Part shown: positions 1 through 7,920 of the stretch, one piece after another | Position numbering within the stretch: position 1 is the stretch's first letter | Layout of the letters: every line of letters starts with the position of its first letter | Source: an uncultured bacterium | GTDB taxonomy: Bacteria > Verrucomicrobiota > Kiritimatiellia > RFP12 > UBA1067 | Direction of reading: 5' to 3' | DNA: 43,612 nt | Assembly: GCA_902779865.1 (NCBI GenBank) | Contig: CACZDG010000025.1 | Coordinates: 1-43,612 of the forward strand | Notes under the pieces: model-generated | The model's input: only the letters and a program-made list of their open reading frames with translations | Database searches by the model: none | Told to the model about the DNA's origin: nothing | Translations under genes and position numbers: made by a program

Positions 1-84
1 CGGCTTCGCAAGGCCGGTGAATATCCCCCTCAGGAAATCTTCGCTGATGCAATCCAGCTGTTTTTTTAGTATATTATCCGCCAC
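1..84 (-). CDS. 5' end of an unrecognised gene, cut by the window edge
   Basis: An open frame starts at a GTG (revcomp of 82-84) and runs off the left edge after 28 codons. It reads V/M-ADNILKKQLDCISEDFLRG and onwards. An AAAGGAA Shine-Dalgarno lies 6-8 nt upstream, and a TATACT box with a TG extension (117-122) suggests a promoter with a leader of about 27 nt. An ATG just upstream in another frame hits a stop after seven codons, so GTG is preferred. The visible residues look like an amphipathic, soluble N-terminus. I do not recognise the family and too little is visible to name one. Confidence 0.5.
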   Translation of the reverse strand, partial: MADNILKKQLDCISEDFLRGIFTGLAKP

Positions 85-116
85 GGCATTTCCTTTCTTG
101 TTTGGTTAGCTCTGCA

Positions 117-122
117 AGTATA
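117..122 (-). promoter_or_regulatory. -10 box for the left-edge gene
   Basis: Minus-strand TATACT is preceded by TG one base away (an extended -10). It lies about 33 nt upstream of the GTG start at 84. No good -35 hexamer is visible at 17 nt. Confidence 0.4.
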
Positions 123-160
123 GCAGAAAACGGAGGGGAAGTGCCGTCCTTTTCATGCGG

Positions 161-280
161 AGCGGCGGGCGGGGCGGAGGTTCGCCCCGGGAATGCGGGC
201 TGCGTTTCGCGCGCGGCTCTGTGCGCCCGCCAAACGCAGACTAAGGGGCCCAGGGTGAAGTCTCCGCCCCGCCCGCCGCT
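161..280. repeat. 120-nt nested inverted repeat (snap-back hairpin)
   Basis: Bases 161-179 and the reverse complement of 262-280 are identical over 19 bp (outer stem, GC-rich). Moving inward, 181-191 pairs with 249-259 except for one G·U and one C·A. Then 200-207 (CTGCGTTT) pairs perfectly with 232-239. The whole segment can fold into one long hairpin. A separate 6-bp stem with a 4-nt loop follows at 283-298. No coding frame here looks real. It could be a MITE, a structured RNA or a transcription barrier; the sequence does not decide. Confidence 0.7.
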
Positions 281-309
281 ATGGCCTCACGGGAGGCCCG
301 TTAAAAATC

Positions 310-585
310 GGTAATATCGCAAAGTTGGGTATGACAAACTGAACATGATTTGCACAGAACCCTTGTGAAATATGGCTATGATGCTGAGAATGAAACGACA
401 AATCGGTGATTCTGCCCCCTTATCGAAGTTGGAGGAGAAATCGCGTTGGCCTAAAATTTGGTTGCCACGCGCTAATGGTGCTATTTCTGCGACTGATATT
501 ATGTTTTGTGTATATATAACCACTAAATACTCTCGGTAGTTGGTCTTGACGACTCAAATCTCATCCCCAACTTTGCGACATTACC
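310..585. mobile_element. MITE-like element with 24-bp terminal inverted repeats
   Basis: The left end (310-333) and the reverse complement of the right end (562-585) match over 24 bp with two mismatches; the shared core is TCGCAAAGTTGGG. The interior (about 230 bp) is AT-richer than the surrounding genes and has no recognisable transposase. The words AATCGG at 306-311 and 590-595 may be a target-site duplication but do not sit exactly at the repeat ends. The rest of the gene-free stretch (586-668) shows nothing further. Confidence 0.6.
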
Positions 586-668
586 CACGAATCGGGAAGG
601 CGAGATAAAACAAACGCATGTAGCGCAAATTCTCCTGCATTCCAGTTACCGACCTTCCGGCTCGGCAC

Positions 669-3464
669 TCACTTCCATGTCGCTCGGCATTGTTCGACGA
701 GTGCGCGGACCGAGTCGAGCGGACGCGGGATGTCAAGCCCCTGAACCGCAAGTTGTAACACTAGTTCGTATTCCTGATGAAGATCCAATTCGCCCTTGAC
801 GACGACCAGCTCCTCGATTGTCACGGGCGTAATTTCCCGTTCCACGGGAACTACGCCAAGCGCATAACGCGCCGTTGCGGCCGCCAAGGCCACCGCCTTG
901 CGGAGCGACACCTGTCCCTCTTCGGGGAACCCGCCGTTCATGAGCAGCGTGCCCATGTCAAGCAGACGCTGCGTCTCGGCATCCGCCTTCTCAGCCGCCT
1001 TCCTGCGCTTCGCCGCTTCCATCGCGGCGGCGTCCGGCGCATCCCTCACGACGACATCCTTCACGTCCTCGCCGCAGAACGAGATCACGCCCATGTCGCG
1101 AAGCCGCTGGAGCAGCTTCCACGTCTCGGGATCGATCACCTCCACGGCGGAATCCGGGAGCGCCACTCCGTGCGTCTCGGCGATCCGTTGAGCAATATCG
1201 CTCCGTCCGACGCCGCGGCCCACCGCAACGGCCCCGCCCACGTTCCGCCCGGAGGCGTCGTGCCTGAACTTGACGACCAGGCGCTCCACGCCCGGACACT
1301 CCGCCTCGACGCTCGCGCGCAGGCGATCCTCCGGCGGAATGGTCGGTTCGCCCTTCGGTTTCGGCGTTGCCGCCGCGTTCACCTTCACGGCCTCGCCCAT
1401 GACGGACGCGAGCCGCTGCATAAATGCGCTTTCCTTCTTCTTGCCCTTCGCCTTTTCTGTGTTCTGCAGCTCGAAGTCAGCGGCGTTGCCCATTGCGTCC
1501 AACACGAAATCCGCAAGTCCCTGCTTGAAACCGAGCGTCTGGAGCATCCGTTCCTCGATCGTCCCTGCGGCGACCATGTTCACCACCAGGACGTCCCGCG
1601 TCTGGTTCTTGCGCCACGCACGCGCGATGCGCTGCTCCAGTCGCGCGGGGTTCCACGGCATGTCGAGGTTCGCCACCACGCTTGCAACCTGGAGGTTCAG
1701 GCCCACGCCACCGGACTCCGACGCGAGGAACACGCGGCAGTCCGCATCCTCCTTGAATCGACGTATCTCCTCCCGACGTCGCTTCTGGTTGACCTGCCCC
1801 GTGTGGAGCGCGTAGCCGATGCCTTTCTTCTCAAGGCGCTCGATCACGAGATCGAGCATCCGCGTCCATTCCGAGAACACGATCACCTTGCGCGACGGAT
1901 CGTCCGCAAAAATATCGTCCAGCACGTTCTCGAACTCGTCCAGCTTCGGCGAATCCTTGATCTTCGAATCCAGGATGTAGCATGTGTCGCAGAGCATCCG
2001 CATCATGCTGAGTTCCATCTGCAGGCGCTCCTGTTCCTTCGGCGTGAGCGGACGCTTTTTGCTCAGCTGTACGAGCGCGGCCACTTCGCGGAAATGTTCA
2101 TTGTAACGACGCTCCTGTTCCGGTGTCATGCCGGTCTTGTAGGTCTTCGTCATCCGCCCCGGAAGTTCGTCCTCCACCGCCGCCTTGCGCCGACGCAGGA
2201 GAATCTGCGAAGTCGCCTCATGGAGCTTCTCCAGATTGCACATGCCCTCGTTGTGTCCTTCGTTGTCGAAGGAGTAGAACCGGCGGTTGAATCTGAAGAG
2301 ACTGCCGAAAAGCGCGGGATCGACAAACTCGACAAGCGAATAAAGCTCGTCGATGCGGTTCTCGAGCGGCGTGCCGGTCAGCACGAACGCATACGGAGAG
2401 GAGAGTCCCTTGAGGTTGCGGGCCGTCTTCGTCTTCCAGTTCTTGATGCGCTGCGCCTCGTCGAGGATCACAAGGTCGGGCTTGAGGATGTCGTTGATTT
2501 CCTTCCAGTCGCGGATGACCTGCTCGTAGTTGGCGACAAGGAAGAACGCCGTCGTCGCCGCATATCGCGCGAGACGCACATGGCGTTCCCCGTACAGGAG
2601 CTCCGTCTCGGCGTCGGAGAAGAAGCGTATCTGGTCCTCCCATTCGCCCTTGAGCGAAGCCGGCACGACCACGAGCACGCGCGTGATTCCAACCGTCTCG
2701 CGCAAGAGCAGCGCGGCGGCAATCGCCTGGACGGTCTTGCCAAGGCCCATCTCGTCTGCGAGCAGCGCACGTCCCTTCCCGGCGAGATGGAACGCACCTT
2801 CGCGCTGGTACGGATAGAGCGTCCGCTTCAGGAAAGGCCATTGTCCGTCGTCGCCCTGCATCTCGCGGAACTCCTCGACAGCACGCGCGAGCGCGTTGCG
2901 TCTGACGAGCTCCGCAAGCCGTCTGCGCACTTCCTCCGAAACGCGGACGGAGCCGGGCTTCACCTCGTTCAGCCGGTCGCACATGCGAACGAACGCGTCG
3001 ATCCCGGCGGCCGTGCGGTTCTTGACGAGACCAGCAGCGTCGCAGTAGCCGGCGAGCGCGCGCCTCGCCTCGATGGACATCCCCTCTGCGGGAACGAACT
3101 TCGGCTCGTACGGATCGCGACACATGAACACCTCGGCGCGAGGCGAACGGCGAAGCTTTCCGCATTTCCGCGCCGCGCTCTTCACGGCGCGCTCGATGTG
3201 CTTGCATGTTCCAAGCCCGCTCTTCGCGAAGTCGGGACAGTCGCACGTGTTGATCGGCTCGTCCAGCGAGCGTATCTCCACACGGTACTTCGCCGTGCGC
3301 CTGTCCGCCGCCGGATGCGACACCTCATAGACGCCAAAGCCGTCCGGGGCATCGACTGCCCTCACCTTCATCGACTCGACAGAGGCCCGCTCCCGCCGTT
3401 TCGCACGCTCTTCCTCGTCCGTCGTATTCCAGCTCTGGAACTTCATCTTCGCGTCTGATTTCAT
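669..3464 (-). CDS. SWIM zinc-finger SNF2-family helicase, last gene of the Wadjet operon
   Basis: The protein has 931 residues. An N-terminal SWIM zinc finger is visible (C74, C76, C87, H89). The SNF2 ATPase core follows, with Walker A DEMGLGKT at 237-244, DEAQ box at 335-338, TGTPLEN at 361-367 and motif VI QRIARAWRKNQ at 609-619. A C-terminal region of about 240 residues is Ala/Lys-rich and unassigned. SNF2 proteins are ATP-driven double-stranded-DNA translocases that remodel or strip DNA-bound proteins. The ATG is preceded by AAGGAGAG about 9 nt away, and the gene starts 45 nt after jetA stops, so it is very likely co-transcribed with the Jet genes. A role as a Wadjet accessory is inference; such helicases also occur alone or in other defence systems. 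Confidence 0.88.
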   Translation of the reverse strand: MKSDAKMKFQSWNTTDEEERAKRRERASVESMKVRAVDAPDGFGVYEVSHPAADRRTAKYRVEIRSLDEPINTCDCPDFAKSGLGTCKHIERAVKSAARKCGKLRRSPRAEVFMCRDPYEPKFVPAEGMSIEARRALAGYCDAAGLVKNRTAAGIDAFVRMCDRLNEVKPGSVRVSEEVRRRLAELVRRNALARAVEEFREMQGDDGQWPFLKRTLYPYQREGAFHLAGKGRALLADEMGLGKTVQAIAAALLLRETVGITRVLVVVPASLKGEWEDQIRFFSDAETELLYGERHVRLARYAATTAFFLVANYEQVIRDWKEINDILKPDLVILDEAQRIKNWKTKTARNLKGLSSPYAFVLTGTPLENRIDELYSLVEFVDPALFGSLFRFNRRFYSFDNEGHNEGMCNLEKLHEATSQILLRRRKAAVEDELPGRMTKTYKTGMTPEQERRYNEHFREVAALVQLSKKRPLTPKEQERLQMELSMMRMLCDTCYILDSKIKDSPKLDEFENVLDDIFADDPSRKVIVFSEWTRMLDLVIERLEKKGIGYALHTGQVNQKRRREEIRRFKEDADCRVFLASESGGVGLNLQVASVVANLDMPWNPARLEQRIARAWRKNQTRDVLVVNMVAAGTIEERMLQTLGFKQGLADFVLDAMGNAADFELQNTEKAKGKKKESAFMQRLASVMGEAVKVNAAATPKPKGEPTIPPEDRLRASVEAECPGVERLVVKFRHDASGRNVGGAVAVGRGVGRSDIAQRIAETHGVALPDSAVEVIDPETWKLLQRLRDMGVISFCGEDVKDVVVRDAPDAAAMEAAKRRKAAEKADAETQRLLDMGTLLMNGGFPEEGQVSLRKAVALAAATARYALGVVPVEREITPVTIEELVVVKGELDLHQEYELVLQLAVQGLDIPRPLDSVRALVEQCRATWK

Positions 3465-3509
3465 TATTTGCTCTCTCCTTCAGTTGCTCTTCAAAGATTG
3501 ATTCGCTGT

Positions 3510-5120
3510 TCAGCATCGTTCAAGCATGATGTCTTCAAACTCCAGCGTGGCCTGTTCGATTGAGACATTTGCCCTCCCTCCTGTCGGTGTGCCGTTGACA
3601 TTAAGGAGTTTCCGGGCCTTCTCGCCGCCTCCCAACCAAACATGTTCGATGACATTCATCAGGTTGGCGAAATCACCGAACTCGGAATATGTTCCTCCTG
3701 AAAGCGCGGACGTCCCGCTCGACGGATAGATTCCGCGCGCGGACATCCAATCTCTCAGGCGCTTCGCGCGTTCCTGCGCGATGGATGCGACGTCCGGACG
3801 CTCCCCGACCTTGCGCGGCGTGATCCAAGAGATGATCTTCTGTGTTTTGACATTTGACGACCTCTTGGGAAGCGGTGCAACTGACTTCTCTCCGTTCGGC
3901 CTCACCTGCGCGTCGCCGCACATTGCCGCAGGCTCAAGAAGCCGCTGTAGCCAACGATGAGGCACGTTCCCTTCGTCAAGCCGCGCAAGTTCCGCAAGGC
4001 GCGCGCCGACATCCTCGATGCGGTGGTTGCGGCGTTCCAGTTCGCGCAGCTTCGCGTTGAGCTTTCCCCAGACCTTACGCGCCGAATCGCCGATGCGCGA
4101 CATGAGCGAAACGAGCGTGCCACCTGCGCCGTAGAAGAGCGATGCGTCGGCGAGAATACGCTGCGCATCGGGGATCTTCACGGACGCGATATGCCGGAAC
4201 CGCGAGGTCTCTGCCGCCAACGTATCCGCACACGCCTTCCACCGTTTCGCATGGCAGTCGCGGCGCATCTCCTCGACATCGCGCAGGATGTCATCGCGAA
4301 GCGTCCCGAAGCGTCTCCCGAACCGCTCAAGGAATACCGCAAGTTCATCGACAATCGGCTTTGCCTCTTCCGCAGAGAATTCGGCGATGCCGAAACGCAG
4401 GAGTCGCAGATTGAGCTCCTGCAGCGTCTTCGCCGTCACATCGACGTAGCGCGACACCTGATCGACACGAAAGAGGACGTCGCCAGCCGTCTCGTAGCCG
4501 ACGTGCGCAGCATCGACCCGGTGCAGCATCCGACGCAGCTCGGCGAGGATCGACCGCTGCATGTCGAGAAGATTCCCCGTCTCGTCCCCGCCGCCGGGCA
4601 AGAGGTCGTGTGCATGGCGGTCCTCCAGCCATTCCACGAACGCCGCCGCGTCGTCACACATCCGATAGCGGAATTTCGCGCGCTGGTTGTCGCGATAGCC
4701 GCGCAATCGCTCCTTCTCGATGCGCTCCGTGATGAGGTTCCATCCCTTTAGCTGGTGGATATCACCCTTGAATGTCGCAGATGCGGACGCCTCGGCGTCT
4801 TCGCCGCAAACTTTCCGCTCCACGTCCTCATGCAGGGGCTCCGGTTCGTGTTCCGCACGGAACCTGGCAAGCGCACGCAGGATCGCGACATACTCGACGG
4901 CGCGTTCGCTTGCAAGCATGTTGCCGAGCGTGAGCGCACGTGCCGAAAGCCATTCCTTCGTCTGACCCACAAGCGGGGAACTTATCAGCGACACGTCTCC
5001 AACAGATGCATCATCACGGTAGGGCGGTCGCCCCGCGACCGCCGGTAGGGTCACGCGTCCCGCGTGACCGTCAACCTCGGCGAACAAATCTGCCGCCTGC
5101 CTCTCAATCCGCCGCCTCAC
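3510..5120 (-). CDS. jetA: Wadjet JetA-like kleisin subunit (DUF2397-like)
   Basis: The protein has 536 residues. The segment around residues 66-95 and the basic segment around 125-165 resemble the winged-helix N-terminal part of DUF2397 (TIGR02677) proteins, which act as MukF/MksF-type kleisins bridging the SMC heads. The middle is long charged helices and the end is unassigned. The start is GTG, overlapping the jetD stop by 4 nt (GTGA) with AAGGAGAG inside the jetD tail, so translation is probably coupled. Residues about 17-34 are encoded by two REP hairpins (5019-5070), so this N-terminus may be an extension. An in-frame GTG at 4994, just past the REPs, is an alternative start, though its GGAG lies very close. 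A DUF3375-type JetA is a less likely reading. Confidence 0.72.
   Translation of the reverse strand: MRRRIERQAADLFAEVDGHAGRVTLPAVAGRPPYRDDASVGDVSLISSPLVGQTKEWLSARALTLGNMLASERAVEYVAILRALARFRAEHEPEPLHEDVERKVCGEDAEASASATFKGDIHQLKGWNLITERIEKERLRGYRDNQRAKFRYRMCDDAAAFVEWLEDRHAHDLLPGGGDETGNLLDMQRSILAELRRMLHRVDAAHVGYETAGDVLFRVDQVSRYVDVTAKTLQELNLRLLRFGIAEFSAEEAKPIVDELAVFLERFGRRFGTLRDDILRDVEEMRRDCHAKRWKACADTLAAETSRFRHIASVKIPDAQRILADASLFYGAGGTLVSLMSRIGDSARKVWGKLNAKLRELERRNHRIEDVGARLAELARLDEGNVPHRWLQRLLEPAAMCGDAQVRPNGEKSVAPLPKRSSNVKTQKIISWITPRKVGERPDVASIAQERAKRLRDWMSARGIYPSSGTSALSGGTYSEFGDFANLMNVIEHVWLGGGEKARKLLNVNGTPTGGRANVSIEQATLEFEDIMLERC
5019..5070 (+). repeat. Two tandem REP hairpins inside jetA
   Basis: Two units each begin GTAGGG. 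The first forms a perfect 9-bp stem (GGCGGTCGC/GCGACCGCC) with a CCC loop. The second forms a perfect 9-bp stem (GGTCACGCG/CGCGTGACC) with a TCC loop. The stem sequences differ but the head and geometry are shared with the REPs near the RAYT gene at 6461. They sit in frame in the jetA N-terminus without creating a stop. Confidence 0.8.
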
Positions 5121-6352
5121 CGCCTCTCCTTGGCAAGGATTGTCTCAAACGATTCCTGTTCGATCCAACGCCCCCAATCAAGCATCTGTCGGATTGCGTT
5201 TGCGCAGATACAATGTGGATTGCACTCAAGAAACGATTCGGCGCGTACTCGCTGTTCATCCGTCAATGGGATTCCCGCCGTAGGAACCGCCTTCATCGCG
5301 ATCTTAAGGGCGTCAGACGCGACAACGCGTTTGACATCTATGCATGTGGACACTTCGTGGGCGATGTTGAATCCATCGAGATCGGCATCTCCCTCATGAA
5401 CACATTTCACACCAGCCATGTGCAATACGGTGAGAAGCCGTTTCACGCAATAGTTGGGGTACCCCTCCGTATAGACGCATGGGATACGCCTCTCAACCAT
5501 GCGCGCAAAAGGCGCTGCGTTCTCACATGTCGTCACGGTCATGGATACACTTCTATCCCAACCGACACCCAGAATGTTCTCCATTGTCTCAAGCGGTAGC
5601 TGGAAAGCCAATCCCTCATCGAAAAGCTGACGGGGGAAATCGAACTGTCTGCACGCCTTCGTGATAAAGGCTATTGGGATGAATGCGGTAACAGACGTCG
5701 TGTAAGGATTCTCGATGATTCCAAAATGTCCAAACACGGTACGCTCGTCATTTGGATGATGGTCTGCAAAAATGCTTAAGATGTGCGTGAGTTGCCGACG
5801 CAGCGGGCCCGTCCTGAGTTTCTTGCTGTCGTTGAAGCAGTCGGACCCGAGTTGCGAAAGCGTGATAGCAGAACTATCATCGCGGAGCAGCCTTTTTTCA
5901 ATCATGTGCCGGAACAGCCGTATCCAGTCCTTGGCATTCTGACTGTCTGCCACAAACCGCAAAACTTCATCTCTCTGCGACAATAAGTCGATTGCCTCCT
6001 CCGCTTCAGGGACAAGCAACTTGAGTCGTGCGAAAATATCTTTGCTGGAATCCGCTCTACTTTCCCTTGCAAGACCGAAATACTCCATCGCCTCGCGCCA
6101 CATTTCAGGGCCACGCAGGAACTCGTGCAGTTGGACGTAAAAGGAACCGTCAGGCTGTCGTTGCCCGATGGTACCAAGTAAGTGCTCCAGCTCGCGCTGC
6201 GCCGCGTAATCGAGCCCCCTCGCGGTGAATGACGCCGGCAGTCGCACGCCGCGCGCGACCTTGCCCGCAAGTTTCTTCAACACATCCGCCACTGCCGGCG
6301 CCTTTTCAATCGCGGCGGCGAGTGCCGTCTTGTTCAATGGTTTGTCGCTCAT
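5117..6352 (-). CDS. jetD: Wadjet JetD-like Toprim nuclease subunit (DUF2399-like)
   Basis: The protein has 411 residues. The C-terminal half shows a Toprim fold signature: conserved Glu in TCENAAPF (E277), then YTEGYPN (295-300), then GDADLDG at 321-327 giving the metal-binding Asp residues D322, D324 and D326. This arrangement matches DUF2399/DUF2220 proteins, which in Wadjet are the topoisomerase VI-like nuclease that cleaves plasmid DNA once the SMC motor has extruded it. The N-terminal half is helical and probably an arm domain. The start ATG has a GGAGG about 5 nt upstream. The gene is directly upstream of jetA (4-nt overlap) but separated from jetC by an insertion of about 1.7 kb, so its promoter or read-through source is uncertain. 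Confidence 0.82.
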   Translation of the reverse strand: MSDKPLNKTALAAAIEKAPAVADVLKKLAGKVARGVRLPASFTARGLDYAAQRELEHLLGTIGQRQPDGSFYVQLHEFLRGPEMWREAMEYFGLARESRADSSKDIFARLKLLVPEAEEAIDLLSQRDEVLRFVADSQNAKDWIRLFRHMIEKRLLRDDSSAITLSQLGSDCFNDSKKLRTGPLRRQLTHILSIFADHHPNDERTVFGHFGIIENPYTTSVTAFIPIAFITKACRQFDFPRQLFDEGLAFQLPLETMENILGVGWDRSVSMTVTTCENAAPFARMVERRIPCVYTEGYPNYCVKRLLTVLHMAGVKCVHEGDADLDGFNIAHEVSTCIDVKRVVASDALKIAMKAVPTAGIPLTDEQRVRAESFLECNPHCICANAIRQMLDWGRWIEQESFETILAKERR

Positions 6353-6371
6353 TTTGCCTCCGTTTAATTTC

Positions 6372-6453
6372 GGCGTGCGCGGCGCGCCCGCCCTACCGTT
6401 TCATTTCGGTGCGCCCGCACTGCCGTTTCATTTCGACGAGTCCGCCCTACCAC
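6372..6453 (-). repeat. REP cluster between jetD and the RAYT gene
   Basis: One full REP in minus orientation at 6372-6396 reads GTAGGG on the minus strand followed by an imperfect GC-rich hairpin. A degenerate copy follows near 6408-6427 and a partial one at 6436-6453, which ends in CCCTACC. The 13-mer CCGTTTCATTTCG occurs twice (6396-6408, 6424-6436) as a direct repeat between the units. The cluster lies immediately upstream of the jetD start. Confidence 0.7.
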
Positions 6454-6460
6454 GTATGAT

Positions 6461-7033
6461 CTATTTATGTGCCAGTTCATCGCCTGTTTCTCGATTGAAT
6501 GCGATAACATGACGCCAGTCACGCGCTGTTGCACAGAGCCCTTTGCGCACCGGATTGTTGCAGATATAGCGGAACTTTTCGGCATGGTGCGCATCGTCAC
6601 GCAGACGGGTATCCCAGAAATTCTCCTGAAACAGGATGCCATAGTTCGCGACCAACCAGTGTTTCCAATTCGCGATTACACGCGGTAGGGCGGGCGCGCC
6701 GCGCACGCCGCACGGCACGTGCACGATCAGATGCAGATGGTCAGGCATCACTAGAAACAGCGACAATCTCCATTTGCCCATTTCATGATACTCACGCGCA
6801 TGTTGAAGGAGCATATCTGCGATCGATTCAAAAGTCGGAGGGTTCGGCGTGCGCGGCGCGCCCGCCCTACCATCGGGATTTTGCATCACCCATGGGCGAT
6901 GCCCTTCCGCGCAGATCGTAATGAAATACCACGCTGACGAGATATCTATCGACAATGGCCCGCGATGATTCAAACGCTTTCGTGAAGGCATCGCTGATGT
7001 GCCATTTCGGCACTCTATTGGCTGATTTTCCAT
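6461..7033 (-). CDS. REP-associated tyrosine transposase (RAYT, Y1/TnpA_REP family)
   Basis: With the start chosen at 7033 the protein has 190 residues. The Y1 HUH nuclease signature is MPDHLHLIVH (H99, H101), and the probable catalytic tyrosine is Y156 in RYICNNPVRKGL, a typical RAYT segment. RAYTs nick and join single strands at REP hairpins with GTAG heads, and such hairpins are all around this gene. Two REPs lie inside the coding frame (6685-6709 and 6846-6870), adding roughly residues 54-66 and 108-118, the latter just after the HUH motif. The frame stays open. The start 10 nt after the NYN stop is favoured; an ATG at codon 15 is possible. The added segments may or may not spoil activity. 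Confidence 0.88.
   Translation of the reverse strand: MENQPIECRNGTSAMPSRKRLNHRGPLSIDISSAWYFITICAEGHRPWVMQNPDGRAGAPRTPNPPTFESIADMLLQHAREYHEMGKWRLSLFLVMPDHLHLIVHVPCGVRGAPALPRVIANWKHWLVANYGILFQENFWDTRLRDDAHHAEKFRYICNNPVRKGLCATARDWRHVIAFNRETGDELAHK
6685..6709 (+). repeat. REP inside the RAYT gene (plus orientation)
   Basis: GTAGGG is followed by an imperfect palindrome with GGCG…CGCC ends. It is the same sequence as the copy starting at 7727 and the inverse of those at 6372 and 6846. It is translated in frame as a GVRGAPALPR-like stretch. Confidence 0.8.
6846..6870 (-). repeat. REP inside the RAYT gene (minus orientation)
   Basis: The same unit as at 6685 but inverted, so the two copies within the gene face each other. 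It is translated as a GRAGAPRTPN-like stretch. Confidence 0.8.
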
Positions 7034-7043
7034 GTGCCGTCTC

Positions 7044-7664
7044 TCATCTGGCCTTTGAATCCAAACATTCATCTGAATATACAAGGCGTTTGCCATCCTC
7101 ACGAACGTGCCCACTTTTAAAGAGAGCATCTATTACTTTAGATGTCTCGTCGTCGGGAAGCATTTTGTTGAACATCGTCGACACGTGGCTCGTAAGCGTC
7201 TTGCGTGAACGCGGACGAGGGACATTTGGCCTCAGCAGGCGATCTTTGACAAAACCAATTCGTTCTTCAATTGACCGCGATGCGACCTTGACCTGAATCA
7301 ATGCGGGGATTTCTTCGATCTTCGCCACACGGTCGGCAAAGACATGTAGCGACTTCAGATGGGCAATCAATGGATCAAATCCTGTATCATTGGAAATGAC
7401 ATGAAAAAACACGTCCTTTTCAGACGCCGCAATGCGTCCGATGTAAAATGCAATGTGGAAATCAAGCGCATTATGCCCCGTGCCGGACATCTCAATGTAC
7501 TCGGCACGAGATCCAAGACGCTGAACAGCCTTGACCAATGAAATTGGCAGCTTCGTCTGGCTCTTGCCGACGAACAGCAGGACCTTAATCCAATCATGTT
7601 CAAGAAGCTCAAGATTCTCCGGGATCACGTTCTCCAGATCAATCAAAACATAGTTGGTTTTCAT
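7044..7664 (-). CDS. NYN/PIN-like domain protein, probable RNase
   Basis: The protein has 206 residues. The acidic PIN/NYN pattern is visible: LIDLENV (D9, E11), NALDFHIAFYIG (D68) and ISNDTGFDPLI (D93, D97). These are the metal-binding residues expected of LabA/NYN-type nucleases. The C-terminal third (about 130-206) is basic and helical and may bind nucleic acid. The start ATG has AGGAGAG about 4 nt upstream. It lies between the broken jetC–jetD junction and the RAYT gene on the same strand. It may be cargo of the insertion or a defence accessory. The nuclease activity is inferred from the family. Confidence 0.75.
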   Translation of the reverse strand: MKTNYVLIDLENVIPENLELLEHDWIKVLLFVGKSQTKLPISLVKAVQRLGSRAEYIEMSGTGHNALDFHIAFYIGRIAASEKDVFFHVISNDTGFDPLIAHLKSLHVFADRVAKIEEIPALIQVKVASRSIEERIGFVKDRLLRPNVPRPRSRKTLTSHVSTMFNKMLPDDETSKVIDALFKSGHVREDGKRLVYSDECLDSKAR

Positions 7665-7726
7665 TGTTCTCTCCTAACTTGCCATTATGATCATGCTGGA
7701 CAGGGATAATTGGTGCATTGTGTTGG

Positions 7727-7791
7727 TAGGGCGGGCGCGCCGCGCACGCCGTTCCCGATGCACGGATCGCGCGGCGCGCGATCCCTACCAA
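7727..7791. repeat. Head-to-head REP pair (BIME-like)
   Basis: A plus-orientation REP (GTAGGG head at 7727) is followed by about 12 nt and then a minus-orientation REP ending CCCTACC at about 7785-7791. The second has a perfect 10-bp stem (GGATCGCGCG/CGCGCGATCC) that differs from the first. The outer TTGGTAGGG / CCCTACCAA ends are themselves an inverted repeat. The pair sits at the 3' end of the DUF4143 gene fragment. Confidence 0.8.
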
Positions 7792-7800
7792 TACAATAAT

Positions 7801-7920
7801 CATTTCGTTAAGTACATACTGCTCCGTCAGCGCCCCTTTGAAATGTGTAAAGAAACTATCACCATCAAGCAGTATCTGCGGCGGGACACCGGCCATCGCA
7901 CCAACTAGCCCTATAATATC
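7801..7920 (-). pseudogene. Internal fragment of a DUF4143-type AAA ATPase gene
   Basis: About 40 codons read GLVGAMAGVPPQ…FFTHFKGALTEQYVLNEM, which closely resembles the conserved stretch of DUF4143 ATPases (a LLGA…FKGALTEQYV…E pattern). Neither the ATPase domain before it nor the roughly 100 residues normally after it are present. The fragment is bounded by 33-bp-spaced repeats on one side and a REP pair on the other. It is a remnant, now joined in frame to the ORF that starts at 8052. Confidence 0.7.

Noticed and set aside
287..523. 78-codon minus-strand frame
   Set aside because: It lies inside the inverted-repeat element and reads through its left end; no family likeness.
777..3458. 893-codon plus-strand open frame opposite the SNF2 helicase
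   Set aside because: It is an antisense shadow caused by GC-rich codon use; the product is His/Arg/Leu-rich without motifs, while the minus strand has a complete helicase.
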